Source: Maribacter forsetii DSM 18668 (GTDB lineage: Bacteria > Bacteroidota > Bacteroidia > Flavobacteriales > Flavobacteriaceae). Taken from it: DNA of 64,000 nucleotides. Where the stretch lies: assembly GCF_000744105.1 (NCBI RefSeq), contig NZ_JQLH01000001.1, forward strand, positions 1,240,001-1,304,000, in the 5' to 3' direction. Every line of letters starts with the position of its first letter. The first letter of the stretch is position 1. The notes beneath the pieces are model-generated. The model saw only the letters and a list, made by a program, of their open reading frames with translations, was not told where the DNA came from and ran no database searches. This document shows, one piece after another, positions 26,466 through 34,811 of this stretch. The position numbers and the translations under genes were made by a program.

Positions 26466-27593
26466 TTAGTTTGCTTGGTTAACAATTACTGCGTTGGTAG
26501 CACCATAACTAGCTACTGTACTCATTTGGCCAGAACCTGTTTGAGTTACAATTGCTTTGTTTCCAGCTGCTACTCTTTGTAATACATTACTTTCGTGACC
26601 GTTACCATTTTGTGTTATTCTTGCGATAGATCCTGCACTGTCTTGGTCTATATTACTTAGGTTGCCATTTCCTCTTTGGTCAACATAAGCCTTGTCGTTA
26701 TCACCATGTTGCATTATATCACTGATATGGTTCATTCCTCGTTGATCAACTTTAGCATAATTATTGTTACCAGAGAATTGGGTGATAGTACTTTCTTGAT
26801 TATCCCCTTTTTGAATTACATATGCTTTTTCGTTAACGCCTAATCCTTGAGTAACAGTACTGTTGTGGTTTGTGCCATTTTGATCAACATTAGCTAATGA
26901 GTTGCCAAAATCCTGATAGACTGTACTTGTGTTAGTCGATCCAACTTGTTTTACAAAAATGTCATTTTGAGTACCAGATTGATTATTGTAGGCTTTGTTG
27001 TCTTGACCATCTTGTTCTGTATTAGAATAATTTTCTGAACCGCCATTAGCTTCAGTTACAGTATTCCAAACTTGGTTATCGGTTCCATCTTGGTCTATAA
27101 TAGCTATGTTATTATCTCCAGAAATATAAGTAACATCCAAATTGTTGGTTCCATTTTGTGTTGAACGTACAGTATTTTCGTCACCTCGAATCTCCGTTGT
27201 AGCATTTGGTGAGGCACCTGCCCTAGAACTATTATTTAAATTACCAATTTGATCAATGAAAACCTTGTTTCCTGTTCCTACCACAAATGACCTAGTGTAA
27301 TTACTTGTACCTTTTTGATCAACATCCGTATTATTGTTAAGACCTCCAGATTGAGCACTGTTTCTGTTCGAAGTACCTCTTTGTACAATTTTTGCATCAT
27401 TATTGGTACCGTTCATTCTAACACTAGACCTGTTGGTTAATCCTTTTTGATCCACCTCAACGTTTGCATCAGTTGCAGTGAAAATCAAGCCATTACTTCC
27501 AACTCCTCCATTGGTTACAGTGCTAGTGTTGTTTTGCGCCATTACAAATGACCCCATTGCTAGTGCCATGGCACTTAAAACTACTTTTTTCAT
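26466..27593 (-). CDS. csgA: Major curlin subunit, CsgA-like amyloid
   Basis: A 375-residue exported protein (signal about 1-19, ending VMAQ). The mature chain is built of about two dozen 11-14-residue curlin half repeats, for example DAKIVQRGTSN, KVFIDQIGNLN, AYVIQKGDNQ, YAKVDQRGMNH and ARITQNGNGH, with the QxGxxN core that stacks into a beta-solenoid amyloid. That is more than twice the repeat number of E. coli CsgA (five full repeats, 151 residues). It is the first gene of the operon. Odd spots: an irregular block with RAGASPNATTEIRGDEN and one with VTEANGGSEN interrupt the repeats. Confidence 0.92.
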   Translation of the reverse strand: MKKVVLSAMALAMGSFVMAQNNTSTVTNGGVGSNGLIFTATDANVEVDQKGLTNRSSVRMNGTNNDAKIVQRGTSNRNSAQSGGLNNNTDVDQKGTSNYTRSFVVGTGNKVFIDQIGNLNNSSRAGASPNATTEIRGDENTVRSTQNGTNNLDVTYISGDNNIAIIDQDGTDNQVWNTVTEANGGSENYSNTEQDGQDNKAYNNQSGTQNDIFVKQVGSTNTSTVYQDFGNSLANVDQNGTNHNSTVTQGLGVNEKAYVIQKGDNQESTITQFSGNNNYAKVDQRGMNHISDIMQHGDNDKAYVDQRGNGNLSNIDQDSAGSIARITQNGNGHESNVLQRVAAGNKAIVTQTGSGQMSTVASYGATNAVIVNQAN

Positions 27594-27741
27594 AAAATTT
27601 AATTTAAATATTAATTATTGGTTATAACTCTTTGTGGGGTATTCCTAACAAGTAGAAATAAGAATTAAACAAAAACTAATAAAGGAAAGGGGATATGCCT
27701 TTTTAGTTGAAACTAAAAGTCATTAGATAAATCTTAAAATG

Positions 27742-27765
27742 TACGGGGGGAAAGCTTTACGGGGG
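27742..27765 (-). repeat. Direct repeat TACGGGGG x2 upstream of csgA
   Basis: TACGGGGG occurs at 27742-27749 and again at 27758-27765, 16 bp apart, in an otherwise very AT-rich region about 150-170 bp upstream of the csgA ATG. The position and spacing suggest a regulator site for the curli operon; the protein that binds it is unknown. Confidence 0.5.
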
Positions 27766-27844
27766 ATAAACTCGTGCAATAAAAAATAACTAACTAATTA
27801 TTTTAAATTTCAGTTGCTTATCAATTCTTCAACAAGTTTATCTG

Positions 27845-27878
27845 TTTCAACGATTATTTATTAAAATAATCGTTGAAA
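27845..27878. repeat. Perfect 15-bp inverted repeat upstream of the curli operon
   Basis: TTTCAACGATTATTT (27845-27859) and AAATAATCGTTGAAA (27864-27878) with a 4-nt ATTA loop. It is nested in a second pair, TTATCTGTT (27838-27846) and AACAGATAA (27889-27897). No U-tract follows on either strand, so it is not a normal terminator. Confidence 0.7.
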
Positions 27879-28023
27879 TACAAATTTAACAGATAAGTAA
27901 CATTTTAACTTATTTTTTGTTGAAATCATAAAATTTGGATTTATAATTGAATAATAACTAAAAGTTATCGTAATTTTAAATAATTGTCAAATTGTTTATA
28001 ACTGTCGTCACCATACTTAAAAC

Positions 28024-28053
28024 AAAAAAGCCACCCAATTGGGTGGCTTTTTT
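28024..28053. terminator. Terminator of the SYLF-domain gene
   Basis: A perfect 13-bp stem AAAAAAGCCACCC / GGGTGGCTTTTTT with an AATT loop, A-rich on the left and T-rich on the right. It lies 20 bp after the end of the minus-strand SYLF gene and insulates the curli region from it. Confidence 0.93.
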
Positions 28054-28072
28054 TATATTATTTGGTGATAAA

Positions 28073-28609
28073 TTATTTCATCATTGGCTTGTAATCAAAT
28101 TTTTGACCACCTACAGATGCATCCGCCATTAAACCTGCTTTTGGTAAAGCAAATACGGCAACACCATCTCTGTATTTTGCGTTAACTGCAACTCCAGATT
28201 TTATTGCTACTGCCGATGCTTCAGCAGAAAATTCAAAATCACCTTCTTTAAATTCGGCTAAATCTTCCTCTGTTTCAAAAAAGATTACTTCTGTAATTGC
28301 TTGTCCACCTGCTTGTAGACCAACACTTAATTTTTTTAAATCAGCCATACCAACCATAGTTCCATCTTCGTATACTACACCATTACCTGATGCACCTCCA
28401 ATAATGAAACCACCTTTACCTACGTTTGGAAAAACTACATATCCAGCTGAATTTTTAAAGAATTGGTCTAAACCAACTTCCATAGTCATTAATTTCTCTT
28501 TCGCTTTATCTGAATCCTTAATTATTTTTTTGTCTTTGCTACTTTGCGCATTTACACCTACAGCTAAGAATAAGAAGGCTGCGGCTGTTATAGATTTTAA
28601 AATTTTCAT
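28073..28609 (-). CDS. SYLF/YSC84-domain lipid-binding protein, exported
   Basis: A 178-residue protein with a signal peptide (about 1-21, GVNAQ). The mature part is a SYLF (YSC84, DUF500-like) domain: AKEKLMTMEVGLDQFFKNSAGYVVFPNVGKGGFIIGGASGNGVVYEDG, then SVGLQAGGQAITEVIFFETEEDL and SAEASAVAIKSGVAVNAKY. The family binds phosphoinositides or other lipids in eukaryotes and is a common exported protein of unknown role in bacteria. It is upstream of the curli operon but has its own promoter and terminator, so linkage is only positional. Confidence 0.87.
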   Translation of the reverse strand: MKILKSITAAAFLFLAVGVNAQSSKDKKIIKDSDKAKEKLMTMEVGLDQFFKNSAGYVVFPNVGKGGFIIGGASGNGVVYEDGTMVGMADLKKLSVGLQAGGQAITEVIFFETEEDLAEFKEGDFEFSAEASAVAIKSGVAVNAKYRDGVAVFALPKAGLMADASVGGQKFDYKPMMK

Positions 28610-28651
28610 TTGTTCTAATTTTATGTGTTAATAAGAATTGTTTCTATACCA

Positions 28652-28659
28652 CAAAGTTA
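28652..28659 (-). promoter_or_regulatory. -7 element of the SYLF gene promoter
   Basis: On the minus strand TAACTTTG, a perfect TAnnTTTG match, 43 nt before the SYLF start codon. No TTG at the expected -33 position was found. Confidence 0.5.
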
Positions 28660-28886
28660 AACTGAATTGAAAGTAATGTTTGTTCTTATCCATAAAAAAT
28701 TTGATTCAAATACATTTTAATTATTTGTAAATCAGTTAATTGTAAGTTAAAATTATGTTTTAAATTACTGTTATAATGTCTAAGTATTTTAATTAAAGGG
28801 ATTTATAGATAGAACATATTTCTTAAAAATTTGTTAATTATAGGTTTTAATTTTATATTCATATCATATTTTAAAAATGATAGGCG

Positions 28887-29078
28887 ATGGAAAACCAAGA
28901 GAACTTCTTTGATTCGAAAATGATAGCAAACTTTCTAATAGCTTTCGCTTTGATTTTTACTGCCATATATTATTTCAATTATTCCGATGAAATTGAAAAT
29001 GAAGTAAATACTGTTATCGTATCTTCTTTAAAAGATGTGAACAATAGTTTGGTAGAGCAGGAGACTGCTCACAAATAA
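28887..29078 (+). CDS. Small single-span membrane protein (hypothetical)
   Basis: A 63-residue protein: a short hydrophilic start, one membrane helix (about 12-30, MIANFLIAFALIFTAIYYF) and an acidic, probably helical tail. No family is recognised. It is preceded by 277 bp of AT-rich DNA and followed by a hairpin terminator at 29103, which supports a real monocistronic gene. Function unknown. Confidence 0.55.
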   Translation: MENQENFFDSKMIANFLIAFALIFTAIYYFNYSDEIENEVNTVIVSSLKDVNNSLVEQETAHK

Positions 29079-29102
29079 TTAAAATTTCTGACCATAACTA
29101 TA

Positions 29103-29142
29103 GGCTGTCAATTCATTAGAATTGGCAGCCATATTTGTTTTT
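29103..29142 (+). terminator. Terminator after the small membrane protein gene
   Basis: GGCTGTCAATT (29103-29113) pairs with AATTGGCAGCC (29120-29130), with one G-U pair, followed by a T-rich tail ATATTTGTTTTT. It lies between convergent genes. Confidence 0.75.
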
Positions 29143-29155
29143 AGCCTGTTGGTTG

Positions 29156-30007
29156 TTACTTCTCGCCAATCATTACATTGGCTATTAATGAAGCTATTAT
29201 CATAACTATGCCTAATAAGCTCCAAGGAGAATAAATATCTCCAAACCAAAAAATACCAACGGAAATGGTAAATATTACTTCTATGTATTTTAAAGGAGCA
29301 ACTAAATTAGTCTTGGCAATCTGAAAAGCTTTTGTCATGAATACTTGACCAAAAAAACCAAATAGACCTAAGCTTGATAATAATAACCAATCAATTCCCA
29401 TAGGATTTACCCAATCTTTAATACTTAAAATACCTCCTATTATAGTACCTGTGAACATAAAGTAATTTACGATGACTAACGGGTGATCACCGTTTCCTAT
29501 TTTTCTAATCAGTACATATACTAAGCCGCTGAAAACAGATGCTGCCAATACCAATAATAAACCGGTGGTATTTATAGTGTTATCAAAGCCTTTTAATACT
29601 AGAACACCGGCAAATGCAAATAAAAATAAAAACCATTGAATAGGTTTTAATCTTTCTTTAAGCAGAAAAACAGCAAATACAGCCGCATAAATAGGAGCCA
29701 GATACCTAAGTGATACAGCTGTGCCCACAGGTAAATATTTTAAGGACATAAAAAACAAACTCATTGCGGTTAAACCTGCAAGAGCTCTAAATATCATAAA
29801 CTTACGGTTGTTGCCTAATATAGGAATGCCTTTTACTAGTATATATGTTGTTCCTAAAATTAGGGAACCTATGGTTCTGAAGAATACAATTTCAAAGGTG
29901 GGAATATGTTCTAGATATTTTATAAACGAATTCATTAAACTAAATGAAAACGTACTAATGCTCATAAATAAAATTGCCTTCTTCACAGTCCAAAATTGTC
30001 CTTGCAA
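29156..30007 (-). CDS. EamA/DMT-family transporter
   Basis: A 283-residue inner-membrane protein with about ten helices arranged as two EamA repeats (about 10-140 and 155-280), with a PIYAAVFAVFLLKERLKPIQW motif at the end of the first repeat and VEVIFT-like and FGDIYSPW-like motifs at the end of the second. Members export metabolites such as amino acids or sugars; the substrate is unknown. The start at 30007 is uncertain: a TAACTTTG -7-like element on the minus strand at 30012-30005 overlaps it, so a GTG at 29986 is an alternative; the ATG at 29965 would cut into the first helix. Confidence 0.85.
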   Translation of the reverse strand: MQGQFWTVKKAILFMSISTFSFSLMNSFIKYLEHIPTFEIVFFRTIGSLILGTTYILVKGIPILGNNRKFMIFRALAGLTAMSLFFMSLKYLPVGTAVSLRYLAPIYAAVFAVFLLKERLKPIQWFLFLFAFAGVLVLKGFDNTINTTGLLLVLAASVFSGLVYVLIRKIGNGDHPLVIVNYFMFTGTIIGGILSIKDWVNPMGIDWLLLSSLGLFGFFGQVFMTKAFQIAKTNLVAPLKYIEVIFTISVGIFWFGDIYSPWSLLGIVMIIASLIANVMIGEK

Positions 30008-30381
30008 AGTTAAAGGGGCACTATAGATATCCCCGAGTAAATTTGTGATAATTGTGGGTTATTCTTAAGTTTTATCATTCTGATAATATTAGCTAATAAA
30101 AGGTTGTTTTTCAATGGTGTAATTGAAGTATATTCATCATACTAGAAATAAAGAGAGTCATTTTTTGACATTTATGAGACTCAAAAACTAGTTGTACTTC
30201 CAAAATACGCTGTCAATCATATTTATGGTTAATAATACCGTATGTAAAAGTTATAATAGAGGTAAGGTTAGAGATAGTTTTTCATAATTCTCTTAACTTG
30301 GCATCACAATATAAATTGTCTAATCAAATAGCAAGTTATTATTTTTTAAATTATAATTACAACTAAATAAATACATAATAA
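30008..30381. other. Divergent promoter region upstream of the first UxuB-like SDR
   Basis: A 374-bp AT-rich region without an ORF. It contains a degenerate copy of the HTCS-type direct repeat (30216-30241), whose interior shares a 13-nt string CATATTTATGGTT with the MIOX promoter, followed 21 nt later by a TAAGGTTA candidate -7 (30263-30270). A small inverted repeat TTATCA-TTC-TGATAA lies at 30072-30086. Confidence 0.45.
30216..30241 (+). promoter_or_regulatory. Degenerate HTCS-type direct repeat upstream of the SDR gene
   Basis: ATCAT (30216-30220) and ACCGT (30237-30241) occupy the positions of the two TCCAT half-sites seen upstream of MIOX, again 21 bp apart. The stretch CATATTTATGGTT is identical in both promoters. 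A TAAGGTTA element starts 22 nt after the last base, the same distance as at the other three sites. The half-sites themselves match poorly, so the call rests on the shared interior and on spacing. Confidence 0.4.
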
Positions 30382-31200
30382 ATGAACGAATTATTATCCT
30401 TGAAAGATAAAAATTATGCCCTTTCTGGCGGAACGGGAACCTTGGGTGGTTCTATTGCCAAATATTTGGTAGAGAATGGTGCTAAAGTTTTATTACTAGG
30501 TAGGTCTGAAGATAAATTAAAGGACAAACAAGAGGAATTAAATACACTGGTTCCAAAAAGTACATTTATTTTCAAGGTCGATGTAATGGATGAAGGTGAA
30601 CTTACAACGTTAAAAAATAAAATTAAAGAAGACTTCGGTCATCTGGACGGACTAGTAAACCTTGCGGGTGGTAATATACCAGGGGCAACCGTAAAACCAG
30701 ATCAGACTGTTAGAGACATTGCTATGAGCGATACCAGAAAAGTAGTCGATATTAATTTATTTGGTACCGTTATACCTACCATAGTTTTAAGTGAATTAAT
30801 GGTAGAACAAGGTTATGGTTCTATTGTGAATATTTCATCTATGGCAGCCAAGCAGACCATATCTAGAGTTCTTGGATATTCCATGGCAAAAAGTGCAGTT
30901 GATATTTTTACCAAGTGGATGGCAAATGAATTAGCGTCTAAACATGGAGATAAAATTAGGGTTAATGCAGTTGCGCCTGGGTTTTTCATAGGAAATCAAA
31001 ATAGACGCTTACTTACCAACGAAGATGGTTCTTTCACAGAAAGAGGAAATAGTATTATTAAGAATACCCCAATGGGTCGTTTTGGAGATGCGTCAGAATT
31101 AAATGGGATGGTACATTATCTGCTTAGTGATGCTTCAAGTTTCGTTACAGGGAGCATTTTTGATGTTGATGGTGGTTTTACATCATTTTCCGGTGTATAA
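30382..31200 (+). CDS. SDR oxidoreductase, UxuB-like (D-mannonate/fructuronate reductase type), copy 1
   Basis: A 272-residue short-chain dehydrogenase with SGGTGTLGGSIA as cofactor loop, NLAGGNIPGAT, NISSM as catalytic serine region, and YSMAK as the Tyr-Lys pair. The NLAGGNIPGATVKPDQTV and APGFFIGNQNRRLLTNEDG stretches are specific to the SDR-type D-mannonate oxidoreductase group, which reduces D-fructuronate to D-mannonate. It is a close paralogue of the gene at 34812-35627 (same length and last residues, FSGV). One of the two may have another uronate- or keto-sugar-like substrate. Confidence 0.8.
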   Translation: MNELLSLKDKNYALSGGTGTLGGSIAKYLVENGAKVLLLGRSEDKLKDKQEELNTLVPKSTFIFKVDVMDEGELTTLKNKIKEDFGHLDGLVNLAGGNIPGATVKPDQTVRDIAMSDTRKVVDINLFGTVIPTIVLSELMVEQGYGSIVNISSMAAKQTISRVLGYSMAKSAVDIFTKWMANELASKHGDKIRVNAVAPGFFIGNQNRRLLTNEDGSFTERGNSIIKNTPMGRFGDASELNGMVHYLLSDASSFVTGSIFDVDGGFTSFSGV

Positions 31201-31259
31201 TTTTGAAATTCATCTTGATTACAAAAAATAGTTAATATCGATTTGTTTTAACTGTTTTT

Positions 31260-31273
31260 TGTAATCGATTACC
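31260..31273. promoter_or_regulatory. Putative LacI-family operator upstream of the cytochrome c lipoprotein gene
   Basis: TGTAATCGATTACC contains the perfect 12-bp palindrome GTAATCGATTAC with a central CG. It matches the palindrome at 12458 upstream of uxaC. A TAACTTTA candidate -7 (31274-31281) directly abuts it, so a bound repressor would block this promoter. The gene starts 98 bp downstream. Confidence 0.65.
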
Positions 31274-31371
31274 TAACTTTAAAACTGATTTTAGTGGTCG
31301 AATTTTACCTAGTTTTTGGTGATTTTTTTCTATCTAAAATATAAAGTTCGCTATTTACATAATTAGTTTTC

Positions 31372-33606
31372 ATGCGTATTATTCATATTGGTTTTCTTAT
31401 CACTTTCTGTCTTTTAATTTCTTGTCAAACCAGCTTTAAAGAGACTCAAGTTTCTTTAGAACCTTATACTGTTGAAGATGGTTTTAATTTAGAAGTTTTA
31501 GCAGCTGAGCCATTGTTAAAGGCTCCCGTTGCTATAGATTTTGATGCAAAGGGTAGAATTTGGGTTGCTCAAATGCCCGGTTACATGAATGATTTACAAG
31601 GTTCTGGTGAAGAAGATCCAACCGGTAGTATTATAATTCTTGAAGATTTGGATGAAGACGGAATTGCGGATCATTCAAAAATTTTTATGGATAGCTTGGT
31701 GATGCCTCGTGCTCTGGCACATGTATATGGTGGTTTACTATATGCTGAGCCTCCGTATTTATGGTTTGTTGATATAGAAGACGATAAACCGGTAAATAAA
31801 GTTATGGTCGATTCTATTTATGCGGTTGAAGGAAACCCAGAGCATCAACCAAACGGATTGGAATTGAATATTGATAACTGGATTTACAATGCAAAGTCTA
31901 ATTTCAGGTATAGAAGAATTGACGGGGTATGGAAAAAGGAACCTACTACCTTTAGAGGGCAATGGGGTATTACCCATGATAATTTTGGTAGGCTTTATTA
32001 CAATGACAATTCAAGAATTTTGTTGGGAGATTATGTGCTGCCTAATACCGTAATAGAAAATAAGTATTTTACACCTAATGCTAGCGTTGATAAACTTCTT
32101 ACCAATGATCAAAGAGTGTATCCTGCTTTTGCAGGGTCTGTAAATAGGGGGTACGCAAAGGGAGTGCTAAATGCGGATAGTATTTTAGTTAATGCTACAG
32201 CTGCTTGTAGTCCGCTGGTTTATAGAGGTGGTAAGTTTACCGAGTCATATGACGAAAATATTTTTGTCTGTATTCCTGAAGGTAATTTAATTAAGCGAGT
32301 GCTTTTAAATTTTACTGGAGATTCTACCATTGCACAACAAGCCTGGCAAAAGAAAGAATTTATTACGTCTACAGATGAAGGCTTTAGACCGGTAAGTTTA
32401 AAAAATGGACCTGATGGAAATATGTATGTTGTTGATATGCATAGAGGTATGATTGGTCATCATGCTTATATGAGTCCGTATTTAAGGGATAATGCGAAAG
32501 CAAAGGAATTAGATACTATTGTGAATTTTGGAAGAATCTTAAAAGTATCCCATGAAAATGCTGAGGTGAATGTTACACCAGACTTTAATAGTTTGAACGG
32601 TAGTGAATTGGTAAAGTTATTATTGAACGATAATGGTTGGGTTCGCGACCGTGCCCAGCATTATTTAATCTTTAAAAAATTTAATGCTGTAATTGATGAA
32701 GTAAAAGAAATTGCATTGAATTCTAAAAAGCCATTAAGTCAAATTCATGCATTGTACGTGCTTGAAGGTTGGAAAGCATTGTCATTTGAATTTTTGACAG
32801 AGGTTATCATAAGAAGTGATGAAAATGTAGCCTCTCATGCTCTTTTACTTTTAAAAGGATTTGCAACCAAAGAAAATGTAGAAGAAGCTATATCAATATT
32901 TAAAACTGTTTTGGAGCGTGATACTATTAGTTTGGATCTTTATTTAGGTAGTTCATTAGGTAGTTGGATTAAGATTGATGAAGATCATTTTTTACCATTT
33001 ATGATGGAAATTTTAAATAGAAGAGAAAACAATATAACTATAGTAGAGGCTGTAATTTCGGGTTTAGACGCTGTTGATTCTGATATTTATGCCAATGCTA
33101 TTGTTATGGATAGCCTAAAACATACCCCTTTTGTAAACAAACTGGCAAGAACTATTTCAGATAAAAAAGCGGATAAGATGAATGCCATTTTTACAATTGA
33201 GAAAACTACTGAAGATACACGTACAAGTGGTGCTCGAATGTTTTTTCAGATTTGCGCATCTTGCCATGGTGCCGGTGGTAAGGGAATTGAAGGTTTAGCA
33301 CCTCCTTTAATGAATTCCGAACACGTTAAAAATACAGAGAGACTAGCACTTATAATTTTACATGGACTTGAAGGTCCTGTGCATGTAAATGGTGAAGTTT
33401 ATAATATTAATTTAGCAATGCCTGGTCTTATTAGAAATGAAACTATAACAGATACGGATATAGCCAATATAATATCATACGTAACCAATGCTTTTTCTGA
33501 TAAACCGAAAAGGTTAAGCACCAATCGTATAAAAGAATTAAGAAGTGTGAAGTCTTCTTCTGGTATGGAATTTACAGAAAAAGAACTTCAAGCACTTGAT
33601 AATTAA
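31372..33606 (+). CDS. Quinoprotein-dehydrogenase-like lipoprotein with C-terminal cytochrome c
   Basis: A 744-residue lipoprotein (signal ends LLISC, cysteine 19). Residues about 30-400 form a six-blade beta-propeller like PQQ-dependent/sorbosone dehydrogenases and TIGR02604 membrane-bound dehydrogenases (PVAIDFDAKGRIWVAQMPGY, GPDGNMYVVDMHRGMIGHH). Residues 400-600 are HEAT-like helices. A c-type cytochrome follows with CASCH at 628-632 and a later methionine candidate ligand in NLAMPGL. It would oxidise a sugar or alcohol in the periplasm and pass electrons to the chain; the substrate is unknown. The LacI-like palindrome upstream links it to the uronate regulon. Confidence 0.8.
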   Translation: MRIIHIGFLITFCLLISCQTSFKETQVSLEPYTVEDGFNLEVLAAEPLLKAPVAIDFDAKGRIWVAQMPGYMNDLQGSGEEDPTGSIIILEDLDEDGIADHSKIFMDSLVMPRALAHVYGGLLYAEPPYLWFVDIEDDKPVNKVMVDSIYAVEGNPEHQPNGLELNIDNWIYNAKSNFRYRRIDGVWKKEPTTFRGQWGITHDNFGRLYYNDNSRILLGDYVLPNTVIENKYFTPNASVDKLLTNDQRVYPAFAGSVNRGYAKGVLNADSILVNATAACSPLVYRGGKFTESYDENIFVCIPEGNLIKRVLLNFTGDSTIAQQAWQKKEFITSTDEGFRPVSLKNGPDGNMYVVDMHRGMIGHHAYMSPYLRDNAKAKELDTIVNFGRILKVSHENAEVNVTPDFNSLNGSELVKLLLNDNGWVRDRAQHYLIFKKFNAVIDEVKEIALNSKKPLSQIHALYVLEGWKALSFEFLTEVIIRSDENVASHALLLLKGFATKENVEEAISIFKTVLERDTISLDLYLGSSLGSWIKIDEDHFLPFMMEILNRRENNITIVEAVISGLDAVDSDIYANAIVMDSLKHTPFVNKLARTISDKKADKMNAIFTIEKTTEDTRTSGARMFFQICASCHGAGGKGIEGLAPPLMNSEHVKNTERLALIILHGLEGPVHVNGEVYNINLAMPGLIRNETITDTDIANIISYVTNAFSDKPKRLSTNRIKELRSVKSSSGMEFTEKELQALDN

Positions 33607-33616
33607 TCTAAACTGA

Positions 33617-34792
33617 TTACATACTTTTTCTAATCCCCATTTCCAAGCCCCTTAATTCGGCTAAGCCTCTTAGTCTACCAATACCGGAATACCCAGGGTT
33701 GGTTTTCTTTCTCAAGTCATCTAGCATTTTGTGCCCGTGATCAGGGCGCAAAGGCATTCTGGTATCTTTACGACCAGAAGCTTTTCTTTTATCCTGCTCT
33801 TTGATCAAAGCTTTCATAACACCATACATGTCAACATCTCCCTCTAAATGGTTGGCTTCATGAAAATTTCCATCAGCATCGCGTTGTGTGCTACGTAAAT
33901 GGATAAAATGAATGCGATTACCTAAGCGTTCTACCATGCCTGGTAAATCATTATCCGGTCTAACACCAAATGAACCTGTACAGAAAGTTAATCCGTTGTT
34001 TGGGCTATCCACTGCTTTATATAGGTCAACAATATCTTGCTCTGTACTTACAACACGTGGTAAGCCTAGAATAGGGAAAGGTGGATCATCTGGGTGAATA
34101 CACATACGTATACCTGATTTTTCCGCAACCGGAATAATTTCGGATAAAAACTCGAATAAATTTTCTTTCAATTCATTCGGTCCTATTTTATCATAGGTAG
34201 CTAAAATGGTATTGAATTCTTCTAATGTATACCCTTCTTCAGCCCCTGGTAACCCTGCAATAATATTGCTTATCAACTTTTTCTTTCCTTCTTCGGTAAG
34301 TTGATCAAAATATGTTTTAGCGGCAGATTTCTGAGCGTCTGTATAAGTGTTTTCTGCACCTGGTCTTTTTAGTAGGTATAATTCAAAGGCTGCAAATGCA
34401 TCAGCTTCAAATCTAAGAGCTGTAGAACCGTCTTCTATTTCAAAATCTAAATTGGTTCTGGTCCAATCAAGTACCGGCATAAAGTTATAGCAAACCGTAT
34501 CTATACCGCATTCTCCTAAATTAGTGAGTGTTTGTTTGTAATTTTCATAGTAGGTCTTATAATCACCATTTTGGGTCTTGATCTGTTCGTGAATAGGAAC
34601 ACTTTCTACAACAGACCAAGTTAAACCTGCTGCTTCTATTATATTCTTACGCTCCATTATATCATTTACAGACCACACTACACCATTAGGTATATAATGT
34701 AATGCACTTACTACACCTGTTGCACCTGCTTGTTTAATATCTAATAATGATACGGGATCGTTTGGTCCGTACCAACGCCATGTTTGTTCCAT
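33617..34792 (-). CDS. uxuA: Mannonate dehydratase
   Basis: A 391-residue TIM-barrel enzyme that dehydrates D-mannonate to 2-keto-3-deoxy-D-gluconate. It begins [16 protein letters not shown] and shows [48 protein letters not shown], and [11 protein letters not shown] with the metal-binding histidine. The length matches UxuA (about 390). It lies 19 bp downstream of the UxuB-like gene and converges on the cytochrome lipoprotein gene with a 10-bp gap. Confidence 0.97.
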   Translation of the reverse strand: MEQTWRWYGPNDPVSLLDIKQAGATGVVSALHYIPNGVVWSVNDIMERKNIIEAAGLTWSVVESVPIHEQIKTQNGDYKTYYENYKQTLTNLGECGIDTVCYNFMPVLDWTRTNLDFEIEDGSTALRFEADAFAAFELYLLKRPGAENTYTDAQKSAAKTYFDQLTEEGKKKLISNIIAGLPGAEEGYTLEEFNTILATYDKIGPNELKENLFEFLSEIIPVAEKSGIRMCIHPDDPPFPILGLPRVVSTEQDIVDLYKAVDSPNNGLTFCTGSFGVRPDNDLPGMVERLGNRIHFIHLRSTQRDADGNFHEANHLEGDVDMYGVMKALIKEQDKRKASGRKDTRMPLRPDHGHKMLDDLRKKTNPGYSGIGRLRGLAELRGLEMGIRKSM

Positions 34793-34811
34793 TTTTCTTT
34801 GTTATAATTTA

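Larger units (their letters stand above)
27594..28072. other. Curli promoter region with G-tract repeats and a perfect inverted repeat
   Basis: A 479-bp gene-free region upstream of csgA. It holds a pair of TACGGGGG direct repeats (27742-27765), a perfect 15-bp inverted repeat (27845-27878) nested in TTATCTGTT/AACAGATAA arms, and, at the right end, the terminator of the SYLF gene. A spaced variant of the -7 element (TAGTTTTTG on the minus strand, near 27671-27679) is the best promoter candidate for csgA, but it has an extra base. Confidence 0.55.

Noticed and set aside
29721..30026. Plus-strand reading frame of 101 codons opposite the DMT transporter
   Set aside because: It overlaps the conserved membrane helices of the EamA gene and has no recognisable domain.
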